This document shows, one piece after another, positions 1 through 7,402 of a stretch of DNA of 44,468 nucleotides. The notes under the pieces were generated by a model. The model searched no databases, had not been told where the DNA came from, and saw nothing but the letters and a program-made list of their open reading frames with translations. The DNA is taken from the NCBI GenBank assembly GCA_958427145.1, contig CAUAAZ010000017.1, forward strand, positions 1 to 44,468. Direction: 5' to 3'. This stretch comes from an uncultured Collinsella sp. Its GTDB lineage: Bacteria > Actinomycetota > Coriobacteriia > Coriobacteriales > Coriobacteriaceae. Positions within the stretch are counted from its first letter, which is position 1, and each line of letters starts with the position of its first letter. The position numbers and the translations under genes were made by a program.

Positions 1-1
1 G

Positions 2-181
2 ATCCTTTCCGTCGCGTCTCTGGTAAGGGCTCTCTTTTCCGCAATGTTTTTCTCCGTATTTGGACATGTGTTGGGGTTATATCCCATTCAGATGGCGCTC
101 GGTATTATTGGCGCAATCGCGATAGCGATTACCGCCGTTGTTTCATTAAAAATTGGTGGAATACATGCCTTCAAGAATTGA
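2..181 (+). CDS. C-terminal fragment of a membrane protein (5' end outside window)
   Basis: The frame is open from the window edge and stops with TGA at 179-181, giving the last 59 residues of a protein. Two hydrophobic segments are visible (roughly residues 9-28 and 31-52 of the fragment), followed by a short basic tail ending HAFKN. This is what the last two membrane helices of a secondary transporter, for example an MFS exporter, look like, but no family motif lies in the fragment. Base composition is clearly more AT-rich than in the genes beyond 860, so it may belong to an acquired block. The stop codon overlaps an ATG (TGATG at 179-183), and another ATG lies upstream at 165, so the next small ORF may be translationally coupled. 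Confidence 0.6.
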   Translation: MLSVASLVRALFSAMFFSVFGHVLGLYPIQMALGIIGAIAIAITAVVSLKIGGIHAFKN

Positions 182-384
182 TGTATCGATTGACGAGCTG
201 CCAGAAGTTTCGAGCCTTCTTGATGGCTACGGGTGTACGCGTTAGCTTTGAATCGGTGGGCCTTAATGCCGAGGAATATCAGCGTTTTATCGATGCTGGC
301 GGAATAGTAATGGTCTCGGGCGAAGATTGCTATATCTTACCAGGGGTGAACCGTTTAATCCTGCCCCAGACTAGTGACTTATAA
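165..384 (+). pseudogene. small unknown protein, possibly split by a frameshift
   Basis: Two overlapping frames together look like one small acidic protein. The first starts at ATG 165 behind a plausible GGTGGA ribosome site at 154-159 and stops at TAG 243-245 after 26 residues (begins MPSRIDVSIDELPEVSS). The second frame is open from TTG 178 or ATG 181 to TAA 382-384 and carries protein-like sequence from about position 240 (SFESVGLNAEEYQRF, then a Gly/Val-rich segment). A +1 shift near 225-243 would join them into about 72 residues. The alternative is a genuine 67-aa protein starting at ATG 181, coupled to the upstream stop but with no clear ribosome site. I do not recognise a family. Confidence 0.35.
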
Positions 385-391
385 TTGCGGC

Positions 392-428
392 TTCCCGTCT
401 ACGTCTGCACTAGACGTGGATGCGGGAA
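392..428 (+). terminator. strong stem-loop, probable terminator
   Basis: TTCCCG (392-397) pairs with CGGGAA (423-428), and TCTACGTCT (398-406) pairs with AGACGTGGA (412-420) with one G-T pair and a 2-nt bulge, leaving a 5-nt loop. It sits 8 bp after the stop codon at 384. No long T-run follows, so termination efficiency is uncertain. Confidence 0.5.
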
Positions 429-732
429 ACTTCCCCTTAATGCAATTCACAATATGTTGAAAATTCAGGTCGCGGAATGCGATAGGTCTTAGTTTTTGGG
501 TGCTGCAGTCGGCAATTTACTCTGCGGGTTTTGGCACTATGAAGGAATTTAGACTTTTCTTGTAACATTAAAATCACAACGATTGGTGGTTGCAGCCCTG
601 CTTGGCAAATCTAATTCCTGAATAATAAGCACCTTACATGACAAGTGTACTTTACCGTTCTGCCCCTTTTTGCCCGTAAAGACAAGGGGTCTTCTGCCAG
701 TTACCTTTTGTTTTTGCAGGGGAGGGGCTAAT

Positions 733-801
733 TTGACGGCTACTACATACGAGATTGATCTTATTTGCGGTCCATCGAAATCGTTGGACGACATTAAGTA
801 G
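733..801 (+). CDS. possible 22-residue small ORF
   Basis: A TTG codon at 733 lies 5 nt after a near-ideal GGAGGGG ribosome-binding site (721-727). The frame runs 22 codons (begins with Thr-Ala-Thr-Thr-Tyr-Glu) to TAG 799-801. The sequence is polar and protein-like but matches nothing I recognise. It could be the surviving 5' end of a decayed gene, since it lies in an otherwise empty AT-rich gap (385-860). No promoter was identified. Confidence 0.25.
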   Translation: MTATTYEIDLICGPSKSLDDIK

Positions 802-810
802 CTAAAATAG

Positions 811-862
811 CCCCGTTCCAAAAAGACTGGTTAACAAACCCCGTGCCAAAAAGATTGGTCTT
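811..862. repeat. tandem 28-bp imperfect repeat, two copies
   Basis: Copy 1 (811-838) begins CCCCGTTCCAAAAAGACTGG and copy 2 (839-862) begins CCCCGTGCCAAAAAGATTGG. Each copy contains CCAAAAAG(A)YTGG. On the minus strand, copy 1 reads AACCAGTCTTTTTGG, which resembles AACCTGTCCCTTTTTGG at 3401-3417. The second copy touches the stop codon of the helicase gene at 861-863. Confidence 0.6.
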
Positions 863-3305
863 AGGCGTGGTCGCGCCAGTCGAGAACGCGCTGCTTCATG
901 CCTTCGATGTCGAGCACGCCTTCGGCAAAGCCCTTGCGCACGAGCTCTTCGGGAACGAACTCATCGTAACGATCAAAGTAAGGCACCTCGCCGGGATAGA
1001 CGAGCTCGATGGGATCGAAGTCCTTCTCGGCCTCGGCGGCGAGCACCTTAAAGAACGTCTCCTCGTCGGCCTTCATCTTAAACTGCATAAAGTACGGGCG
1101 TGATGGGTCGAGTCCGCGAAGGCCCAGCTCCGCGGCACATTTAATCTTGAGCATACGTTCGAGCGCCAGAAAGGCGTAGCTGCCCAGCCAGGGGAAGAGT
1201 ACCCAGGTGTCGCCGCCCAGGTTGATAAGCGGTTTAGTTCCCGCGCCCGAAATCTCGGCGGTATGACGAGCCTGTGCAAGGCGTGCCCGTGCGTTGCCCA
1301 TGAGGTACGGATACGCCGCGTGCTCGTTGAGCGCTTGGCGCATGCGTTCGAGTACGTGTGTATTGATGTCACCGGGGCAATCGCCAAAGTAGGCCGGCAC
1401 GCGGCCCTTGACCTGCGTGGCAAAGACGGTATGACGCTTCCAGTCCACTTCCTCGACGATCCAGCAATGGCCCGCGATGGCGATGCGCTCGCCAGGTGGT
1501 GGCGGGTTGACAATCGTGCCCAACTCGGCCGACTCGCTGCGAACGGTGAACTCCTCGTTTTCCTGGAACACAGCGTAAAACTTAAAGTTGTTAATGATGC
1601 GCTCACCCGCGAGGCCCACGATGAGCCCGCCGCTCTCGGTGACCTGGATGTGGTCGATCTTGATGAGGTGACGCAGCAGCACACGGTAATCGTCTGCCGA
1701 GACACGGTGGAAATAGCTGAGCGTGAGCACGCGCTGGGCAAGTTCGGCCGGCGTGAGCTCGCCGGTGCTGGCGAGGGTCGACATGGTCTGGTGATAGAGC
1801 AGGCTGTAGGGGAGTCGATCGAGCTCGGGCGGCTCGACCCACTTTTCCTCGCGATAGAGTTGTACGAGCGCGATACCCTGCAGAAGCTTCCAGGGAATGG
1901 TTTCGGGCATCATCGTGCGCGGCTCGGGCTCTTCCTCGCGCATGACGAACCACATCTCGGGCGGAAGATCGCGGCGCCCCGTGCGGCCCATTCGCTGCAA
2001 AAAAGAGCTGACGGTAAACGGCGCGTCGATCTGAAACGCACGCTCCAGACGGCCGATATCGATACCGAGTTCCAGCGTAGAGGTGGTGACGGTTGTCTGT
2101 GCCTGCTCTTCATCGCGCATGAGTTCTTCGGCCGTCTCGCGTAGTGATGCCGAAAGATTGCCATGGTGGATGAGAAAACGGTCGGGCTCGTGTCGACTTT
2201 CGCAGTAGCTGCGCAGCATGGAGCACACGGCCTCTGCCTCCTCGCGCGAGTTGGCAAAGACCAAGCACTTGCGGCCGCGGGTGTGTTCGAAGATATAGCC
2301 CATGCCGGGGTCGGCGTTGTCTGGTGCTGTGTCGGTGGGGTTGAGAAGCGCCTGCTCGGTCGCTCGTGGGATGTCGACTTCGCCCTCGGGGGCCGAGGAA
2401 GTGCGACGGTCTTTGGGAGCGTCTTTGCCCCGCGCCTGCTCGCGACGTTGACGACGTTCCGCCTGTGTGAGCTGTCCGCTGTGACGCATGTCTTGGGCGC
2501 CGGCGGGCAGTGCCGCGGGTGCCGCTGCCTCAATGCGCTCGCATGCGAGCACCTCAGCTTCCTGCGGACCTGTACTCGCGAATCCTCGCTGCTGCGCCTG
2601 GGGACCCGAGTTGTAGAAGTGCTCCATGGAGATGCGCCACACGCGGCGCGGCTCCTCAAAACGGGGGATGACGCAGTTGCGTCCCGTTCCCTGCGACAGG
2701 AAGGCGCCCGTGCGCTCGGGGTCGCCGATGGTTGCCGAAAGGCCGATGCGGCGGGGCTGCACGCCTGCCATGCGCGAGAGCCGCTCGATAAGGCAGAGCG
2801 TCTGCCCGCCGCGGTCGCCGCGCATGAGCGAATGGACTTCGTCGATAACCACATAGCGCAGGTCGCAGAACATACGAGGGATCGCCATGTGCTTATGGAT
2901 TAAGAGCGCCTCGAGCGACTCGGGCGTAATCTGCAAGATGCCGCTCGGCTTTTTGATGAGCTTAGCCTTGTGCGACTGCGAGACATCGCCATGCCAGTGC
3001 CAGACGGGGATATTGGCTTCTTCGCACAGATCGTTGAGGCGGACGAATTGGTCATTGATGAGCGCCTTGAGGGGGCCAATGTAGAGGGCGCCCACGCTTG
3101 CGGGCGGGTTCTCCCAAAACTCGGTCAGGATGGGAAAGAAGGCTGCCTCGGTTTTGCCAGATGCCGTGGAGGCCGTCAGGAGTACATTGTCTTGCGTGTT
3201 GAAGATGGCATCTGCCGCCGCAACCTGGATGGAGCGCAGGCTCTCCCAATCGTGGGAGTAGATGAAGTCTTGGATAAACGGAGCATATCGGTCAAAGGCG
3301 TTCAC
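861..3305 (-). CDS. DEVH-box superfamily II helicase, BrxHI/Lhr-like
   Basis: An 814-residue ATP-dependent nucleic-acid helicase. Two RecA-like domains are visible. Walker A is TASTASGKT (about 44-52), the DEVH box is at 155-158 and SAT at 190-192, and motif VI QRMGRTGRR lies near 445. A charged, low-complexity insertion (about 250-320, rich in Arg/Glu/Ala) separates the domains. The C-terminal third has the extended layout of Lhr/BrxHI-type helicases. The frame opens further upstream, but GTG at 3305 is chosen because AAAGGAGG lies 5 nt before it. It is the last gene of a set with the BrxD-like ATPase and TerB-domain protein, 116 bp after the former with a hairpin in the gap. Family assignment is firm; the partnership is inferred from order and orientation. 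It could instead be a general repair helicase. Confidence 0.85.
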   Translation of the reverse strand: MNAFDRYAPFIQDFIYSHDWESLRSIQVAAADAIFNTQDNVLLTASTASGKTEAAFFPILTEFWENPPASVGALYIGPLKALINDQFVRLNDLCEEANIPVWHWHGDVSQSHKAKLIKKPSGILQITPESLEALLIHKHMAIPRMFCDLRYVVIDEVHSLMRGDRGGQTLCLIERLSRMAGVQPRRIGLSATIGDPERTGAFLSQGTGRNCVIPRFEEPRRVWRISMEHFYNSGPQAQQRGFASTGPQEAEVLACERIEAAAPAALPAGAQDMRHSGQLTQAERRQRREQARGKDAPKDRRTSSAPEGEVDIPRATEQALLNPTDTAPDNADPGMGYIFEHTRGRKCLVFANSREEAEAVCSMLRSYCESRHEPDRFLIHHGNLSASLRETAEELMRDEEQAQTTVTTSTLELGIDIGRLERAFQIDAPFTVSSFLQRMGRTGRRDLPPEMWFVMREEEPEPRTMMPETIPWKLLQGIALVQLYREEKWVEPPELDRLPYSLLYHQTMSTLASTGELTPAELAQRVLTLSYFHRVSADDYRVLLRHLIKIDHIQVTESGGLIVGLAGERIINNFKFYAVFQENEEFTVRSESAELGTIVNPPPPGERIAIAGHCWIVEEVDWKRHTVFATQVKGRVPAYFGDCPGDINTHVLERMRQALNEHAAYPYLMGNARARLAQARHTAEISGAGTKPLINLGGDTWVLFPWLGSYAFLALERMLKIKCAAELGLRGLDPSRPYFMQFKMKADEETFFKVLAAEAEKDFDPIELVYPGEVPYFDRYDEFVPEELVRKGFAEGVLDIEGMKQRVLDWRDHA

Positions 3306-3388
3306 GAGGCCTCCTTTCAAAAGCGAATCTCTCAACGCGGCGGGCAGTGGCTTGCTGCATTACTGCTTCAACGTTTGCCCAGATAGAG

Positions 3389-3421
3389 CCTGCCAAAATA
3401 AACCTGTCCCTTTTTGGCAGG
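3389..3421. repeat. inverted repeat at the 3' end of the ATPase gene (terminator or REP-like)
   Basis: A perfect 10-bp inverted repeat, CCTGCCAAAA (3389-3398) and TTTTGGCAGG (3412-3421), with a 13-nt loop abuts the TAA stop (3422-3424) of the minus-strand ATPase gene. The loop carries AAACCTGTCCC, so an alternative AACCTG/CAGGTT pairing is also possible. It may limit read-through into the helicase gene or be a dispersed repeat. Confidence 0.6.
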
Positions 3422-4726
3422 TTAGATGGTGAATTCGGCGAAGTTACGGTCGCCGCCTGCGGTGCTGGTGTCGCCTGTTGCTGCTGCCGGCACCAGCGCG
3501 TCGCCGCCGACGCTTTGCAGCAGCTCGGCTACGTTGGCGTCGGGGTTCTGGCATAGGATGTCGAGCAGCTCGATAAAGTCGCGAATGACTTCACGCGGCG
3601 TCAGGTGCGTGTCGGCTCCCACACGACCGAACTCGATCTTGAGGAAGTCCACCAAGTCGTTCTCGGTAAGCGTGGGCGTCCAGCCAAAGTAACCGGCATG
3701 AATTTGCATGAGTTTTTCGATCAGCACCAGCAACTCCTCGTAGGTGAGTGGCTGCAGACGGATGATAGGCGCGAGCATGTCCTTAAGGTCCTCGCGCGCA
3801 AAGCGACCCTGAGCGAGTCGGCTACGCAGAGCCTCGTAGGAGAACACGCCGCGGCGACGGTCCTCGATGGAGGTTGGCGTGCCGCCCATGATCATGCCCA
3901 GGTACTGCGCCTTGCCCTGAAGCGTGTCGTTGTACATGGTCAGGATCTTCTCGTAGTTGTACTGGCGCGTGATGGCGTTGGGAATCTTATACAGATTCAC
4001 GAGCTCGTCGATGAGCACCAGCATGCCTTTGTAGCCGCTGCAAACCAAAAAACGCGCGATGAGTTTGACGTAGTCGTACCAGTCGTCATCGCTGATGATG
4101 GTCGAGGAGCCCAGCTCGGCGCGAGCCTCGCTCTTGGTACGGTATTCGCCGCGGATCCATTTGGTCACGCGGCTCATGGCTTCTTCGTCGCCCTCGGATA
4201 CGGCCGTGCGATAGCGGCGGAGCATGCGGGTGAAGTCGAAGCCGTGGACCATTTCCTCGAGCGGGGCCAGTTGGGCATTGACGACCGACTCGTCGACGTC
4301 GGCGTACGAGGCGACCCAGCGATCAAGAATAAGGTTGAGCGCACCGCCCTCGGGGCGCGTCTTGGTCGATATATTGCGTATGAGCTCGCGGTAGGTGGCA
4401 AGGCCCTGCCCCTGCCCGCCCTGCAGACGGCGCTCGGGGGATAAGTCTGCATCGGCGACGACGAATCCCTCGCCCATGGCATGCGTTCGGATGGTTTGGA
4501 GCAAAAAGCTCTTGCCGGCGCCGTAGCGACCGACCAGGAAGCGGAAGCTCGCCCCACCGTCGGCGATGAGACTCAGATCGGTGAGCAGGGCGCGGATCTC
4601 GACCTCGCGCCCTACGGTGATGTAAGGAAGGCCGATGCGCGGGACCACGCCGCCCTTGAGCGAGTTGAGAATGACGGCAGCGACGCGCTTGGGCACGCGG
4701 GGCGCTGCGGATGCGGTATCACTCAT
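3422..4726 (-). CDS. BrxD-like (DUF2791) P-loop ATPase
   Basis: A 434-residue AAA-like ATPase with Walker A GRYGAGKS (66-73) and Walker B MLVLIDE (235-241), separated by a helical region. The arrangement matches the DUF2791/BrxD family found with BrxHI helicases in type 2 BREX loci. The protein is soluble and has no signal peptide. The tail after residue 410 is Ala/Gly/Thr-rich. The ATG at 4726 lies inside the end of the TerB-domain gene (8-nt overlap), which implies translational coupling; its own ribosome site is weak (AGGATA about 9 nt upstream). In BREX the role of this protein is unresolved. An energy-coupling or loading partner for the neighbouring helicase is my inference. Confidence 0.85.
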   Translation of the reverse strand: MSDTASAAPRVPKRVAAVILNSLKGGVVPRIGLPYITVGREVEIRALLTDLSLIADGGASFRFLVGRYGAGKSFLLQTIRTHAMGEGFVVADADLSPERRLQGGQGQGLATYRELIRNISTKTRPEGGALNLILDRWVASYADVDESVVNAQLAPLEEMVHGFDFTRMLRRYRTAVSEGDEEAMSRVTKWIRGEYRTKSEARAELGSSTIISDDDWYDYVKLIARFLVCSGYKGMLVLIDELVNLYKIPNAITRQYNYEKILTMYNDTLQGKAQYLGMIMGGTPTSIEDRRRGVFSYEALRSRLAQGRFAREDLKDMLAPIIRLQPLTYEELLVLIEKLMQIHAGYFGWTPTLTENDLVDFLKIEFGRVGADTHLTPREVIRDFIELLDILCQNPDANVAELLQSVGGDALVPAAATGDTSTAGGDRNFAEFTI

Positions 4727-6479
4727 GGTCTAGGTATCCTCTCACGTCTGCTTCGTAGTCCTCGATAATCTGCGGCCCCGCCGCGCTAAATTCAATTACG
4801 GTATCGCCCACCAGGTCAAAGAGCGCCTCGTTGATGGTATCGACGAGCATGTCCTCGCTCTGGCCTGAGTGCGCCACTGCCGATGTCGCTTGCGCTGCGT
4901 TTTGCTCGAGGAGCGCGCGAAGGAAGGCATCTGCGGCGGGCGCGAGTTTGTTTGCAGCTTCGGTGGGCGCGGGCGTTACGGGTGCACCCATAGACACGAG
5001 GAGCGGCGCTACGACGCCAAACTCTTCGGTGGAGACAGTCGGCTCGTCGGGTTCGTCTTGCCGTATGGTCATCTCGCCAGGTTCGGCAGTCATGCCGGGC
5101 GCAGACTCGGTGTTCGGTTGCTCGATAAGCGTCGCCTCGGCTTCCACAGGTGTGCCGTCCTCGCGCTCTTCATCGATCAAAAGCGCTTCGCGCGTTTGCG
5201 CAGCGGCGTTCCGAATGTGCCCCAGCTGACTCAGATCGATATCGATTTTGACGGGCTGGTGTGCGGCGTCCCACGAAAGCCATGCCACAATCTCGTCATC
5301 GATAATCTTGGCCAGATATTTGGGGACCTTTTCTTCCTTAAGGGGATGGGCGGGGTCCAGCGCCAGGCGCAGGCGTTGGTCGCAGGCGCGCATCATTTCA
5401 CCGAGCTTGCTGCTCTTTTGTCTACTACCGTGGATACGCATGCATTCCCAAAAGCCGTTTTGGCAACGGTAGATATGGATAGGATCCAGGCGGTATTCGC
5501 AGTCCTCGTGGCGCTCGGGCGCAAAGAATACGGCCGAGGCAAACATGGTGTAGGGCATGGCCGTCTCCTCCCCAAATAAACTCGCCACGATGCCGGTCTT
5601 TCGGTGCGTGTCATAGTAGCGCGCCATGCGGACATACACGGCGCATGCCACGTGGCGCAGATCGCGGTGGTGGCTGCGGTCGAGCCGCGAGTTACTTAGG
5701 TTGTACGTGGAGAGGGCGTTGATGGCGGCCATGAGTCGCTCCTCGCGCACCTCATCGGGCGGAAGGGGGAGCGTGGGCTCGGAGGTTTTGCGATGCTTGG
5801 GGGTCTGGCAGGACGGTGCCGGTGCCGGTACAAGGTCTCGTGCCGCGCGTCGCAGCTCGATAAGGTCGTTATCGAACATGACGGTTTTAGAGTCACGAAG
5901 CAGCTTGGGGTCGAGCCCGTGGAACACGGCGTAATCTTGCAGCCACACGCGTGCAAACCGGTCGATGCCGGGCTCGAAGGCACGGTAGGCATCCCAAAAG
6001 GCCTTAATCTTGCTAAAGCCGTCGAGCGGGTCATCAACGCCAATGCCGCAGATCAGCTCATAGAGATACAGGAAGGCAAAGGACGTAGACGTTTCCTCGA
6101 CGGTTCCGCGGCGCACTTGGGCGCGCCAGGTAAAGTAACCGCGCAACTGTCGATCGCTCATGGCATTGTAGGTGGGAAAGTACGACTTAAAGGTGCCGTT
6201 GTAGGGGCAGTCGTCCTCAAAATCGGCCATCAGCAGGCCCTGGCGGTAGAAAAGCTCGGCTTCCGAAAGCCAGCGGCCCGCACCGCCCTTGGGGTCGTCT
6301 TGCCAGCGTGATATCTCGCGCATCTTGCGGTACTGGTCGGGGAGGAAGTTCTGCATCTGACGACCGGTCTTGAGAATCGGCTCGTCTGCGTAGACTTCAT
6401 GTGAGAAACGGGCGGACTGATGGGTCCGAGCCTCGGCCATAATGCGCTCGATGAGCATTTTGATGTCCTGGTCGGCCAC
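4719..6479 (-). CDS. TerB-N/TerB-C domain protein
   Basis: A 586-residue protein whose N-terminal third matches the TerB-N domain, including AMSDRQLRGYFTWR (about 106-119) after the YFPTY segment. The last 40 residues (LFDLVGDTVIEF and the following acidic helix) match TerB-C. A linker at roughly 420-540 is rich in Glu/Pro/Thr/Ala and probably disordered. The start is GTG 6479, 5 nt after GAGGAGAA. TerB-N/TerB-C proteins are known from computational work on Ter-type stress systems to neighbour helicases and P-loop ATPases, and that is the context here. No catalytic motif is visible, so a scaffold or sensor role is plausible. This is the first gene of the three-gene set; the ATPase gene overlaps it by 8 nt. 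Confidence 0.82.
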   Translation of the reverse strand: MADQDIKMLIERIMAEARTHQSARFSHEVYADEPILKTGRQMQNFLPDQYRKMREISRWQDDPKGGAGRWLSEAELFYRQGLLMADFEDDCPYNGTFKSYFPTYNAMSDRQLRGYFTWRAQVRRGTVEETSTSFAFLYLYELICGIGVDDPLDGFSKIKAFWDAYRAFEPGIDRFARVWLQDYAVFHGLDPKLLRDSKTVMFDNDLIELRRAARDLVPAPAPSCQTPKHRKTSEPTLPLPPDEVREERLMAAINALSTYNLSNSRLDRSHHRDLRHVACAVYVRMARYYDTHRKTGIVASLFGEETAMPYTMFASAVFFAPERHEDCEYRLDPIHIYRCQNGFWECMRIHGSRQKSSKLGEMMRACDQRLRLALDPAHPLKEEKVPKYLAKIIDDEIVAWLSWDAAHQPVKIDIDLSQLGHIRNAAAQTREALLIDEEREDGTPVEAEATLIEQPNTESAPGMTAEPGEMTIRQDEPDEPTVSTEEFGVVAPLLVSMGAPVTPAPTEAANKLAPAADAFLRALLEQNAAQATSAVAHSGQSEDMLVDTINEALFDLVGDTVIEFSAAGPQIIEDYEADVRGYLDHE

Positions 6480-6567
6480 CGCTTCTCCTCTCCTAACGCA
6501 GCTTCGGTGACCTCATATCATAGCACAGCATCAAACAGGTGTTCGAGATACCGCTATGTAGATAGAT

Positions 6568-7284
6568 TTAGAACAGGAGGGCGTAGATGACGGCTATGAC
6601 AACGGAGGGGAGCATATTGGCCGTGCGGAAGGTCTGAGGACGGATGAGGTTGACGCCGACGCAGAAGATGAGCATGGAGCCTACGAGCGAAAGGCTGTTG
6701 AGGGCTGCTGTGGTCATGATGGGGGAGAGTGCGCCGGCAAACAGCGTGATCGTCCCCTGGAACACGGCGACGGGCAGGGCGGAGAAAATGCAGCCGCGGC
6801 CAAGCGACGCCGTCATGGTGCAGACGATGATGCAGTCCAATGCGCCTTTCAGGGCAAGCGTTGACCAGTCACCGAGCAGACCGTCCTGGATCGATCCCAC
6901 AATGGCCATGGCGCCGATACACACGGTGAGTGAAGTCGAGACAAAAGCGTTGGTGAACTCGTTATCGCCCTCGCTGCCGGTTTTGCGCCTGAGCCATTCG
7001 CCAAGGTTCTCGATGGCAGCCTCCAAGTTGATGGCCTCGCCGATGAGCGAGCCGAGGGCGAACGAGACGATGAGCATGGTGGTGCCGGTGGTCGCTAGCG
7101 CCTTCCCATCGATAAGGAGCATCTTTTGCATGGTGCCGCCAAGGCCGATAAACAGGACGCACAGCCCCGATGCTTTCATGAGCGTGTCTTGGATGCGCGG
7201 TGTAATGAAGCGGCCGCCCGCTAATCCCAAAAGACCGCCCGCAACTAAAAGCACAACGTTGATGATTGTTCCCAAGCCCGGCAT
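6568..7284 (-). CDS. DUF554 family integral membrane protein
   Basis: A 238-residue hydrophobic protein with about six or seven membrane segments. The opening (MPGLGTIINVVLL) and Gly-rich helices with FIGLGGTMQKML are typical of the DUF554 (YdfK-like) family, whose transport substrate is unknown. ATG 7284 is chosen over upstream in-frame starts because AGGAGGG precedes it by 3-4 nt and the upstream residues are not membrane-like. It lies 88 bp downstream of the TerB-domain gene start and is transcribed the same way, so a shared transcript beginning here is possible, but no functional link is evident. Confidence 0.85.
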   Translation of the reverse strand: MPGLGTIINVVLLVAGGLLGLAGGRFITPRIQDTLMKASGLCVLFIGLGGTMQKMLLIDGKALATTGTTMLIVSFALGSLIGEAINLEAAIENLGEWLRRKTGSEGDNEFTNAFVSTSLTVCIGAMAIVGSIQDGLLGDWSTLALKGALDCIIVCTMTASLGRGCIFSALPVAVFQGTITLFAGALSPIMTTAALNSLSLVGSMLIFCVGVNLIRPQTFRTANMLPSVVIAVIYALLF

Positions 7285-7402
7285 GAGCCCTCCTGTATTG
7301 ATGCCAACGTGGCAATCGTAGCAGAACGAAATGCGAGGCACATCGCGACTCATCTAATACGTTATATAAGTGGTGCTAGGAATGATGTGCAGCATTTAAG
7401 CC

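Noticed and set aside
549..821. A 90-codon minus-strand frame in the left gap
   Set aside because: No ribosome site, low-complexity basic composition, and it overlaps the better-supported short plus-strand frame at 733.
861..6479. Full BREX (type 2/Pgl) locus
   Set aside because: No methyltransferase (PglX), phosphatase-like PglZ, kinase PglW or BrxC/PglY gene lies in the window; only BrxD-like and BrxHI-like parts are present.
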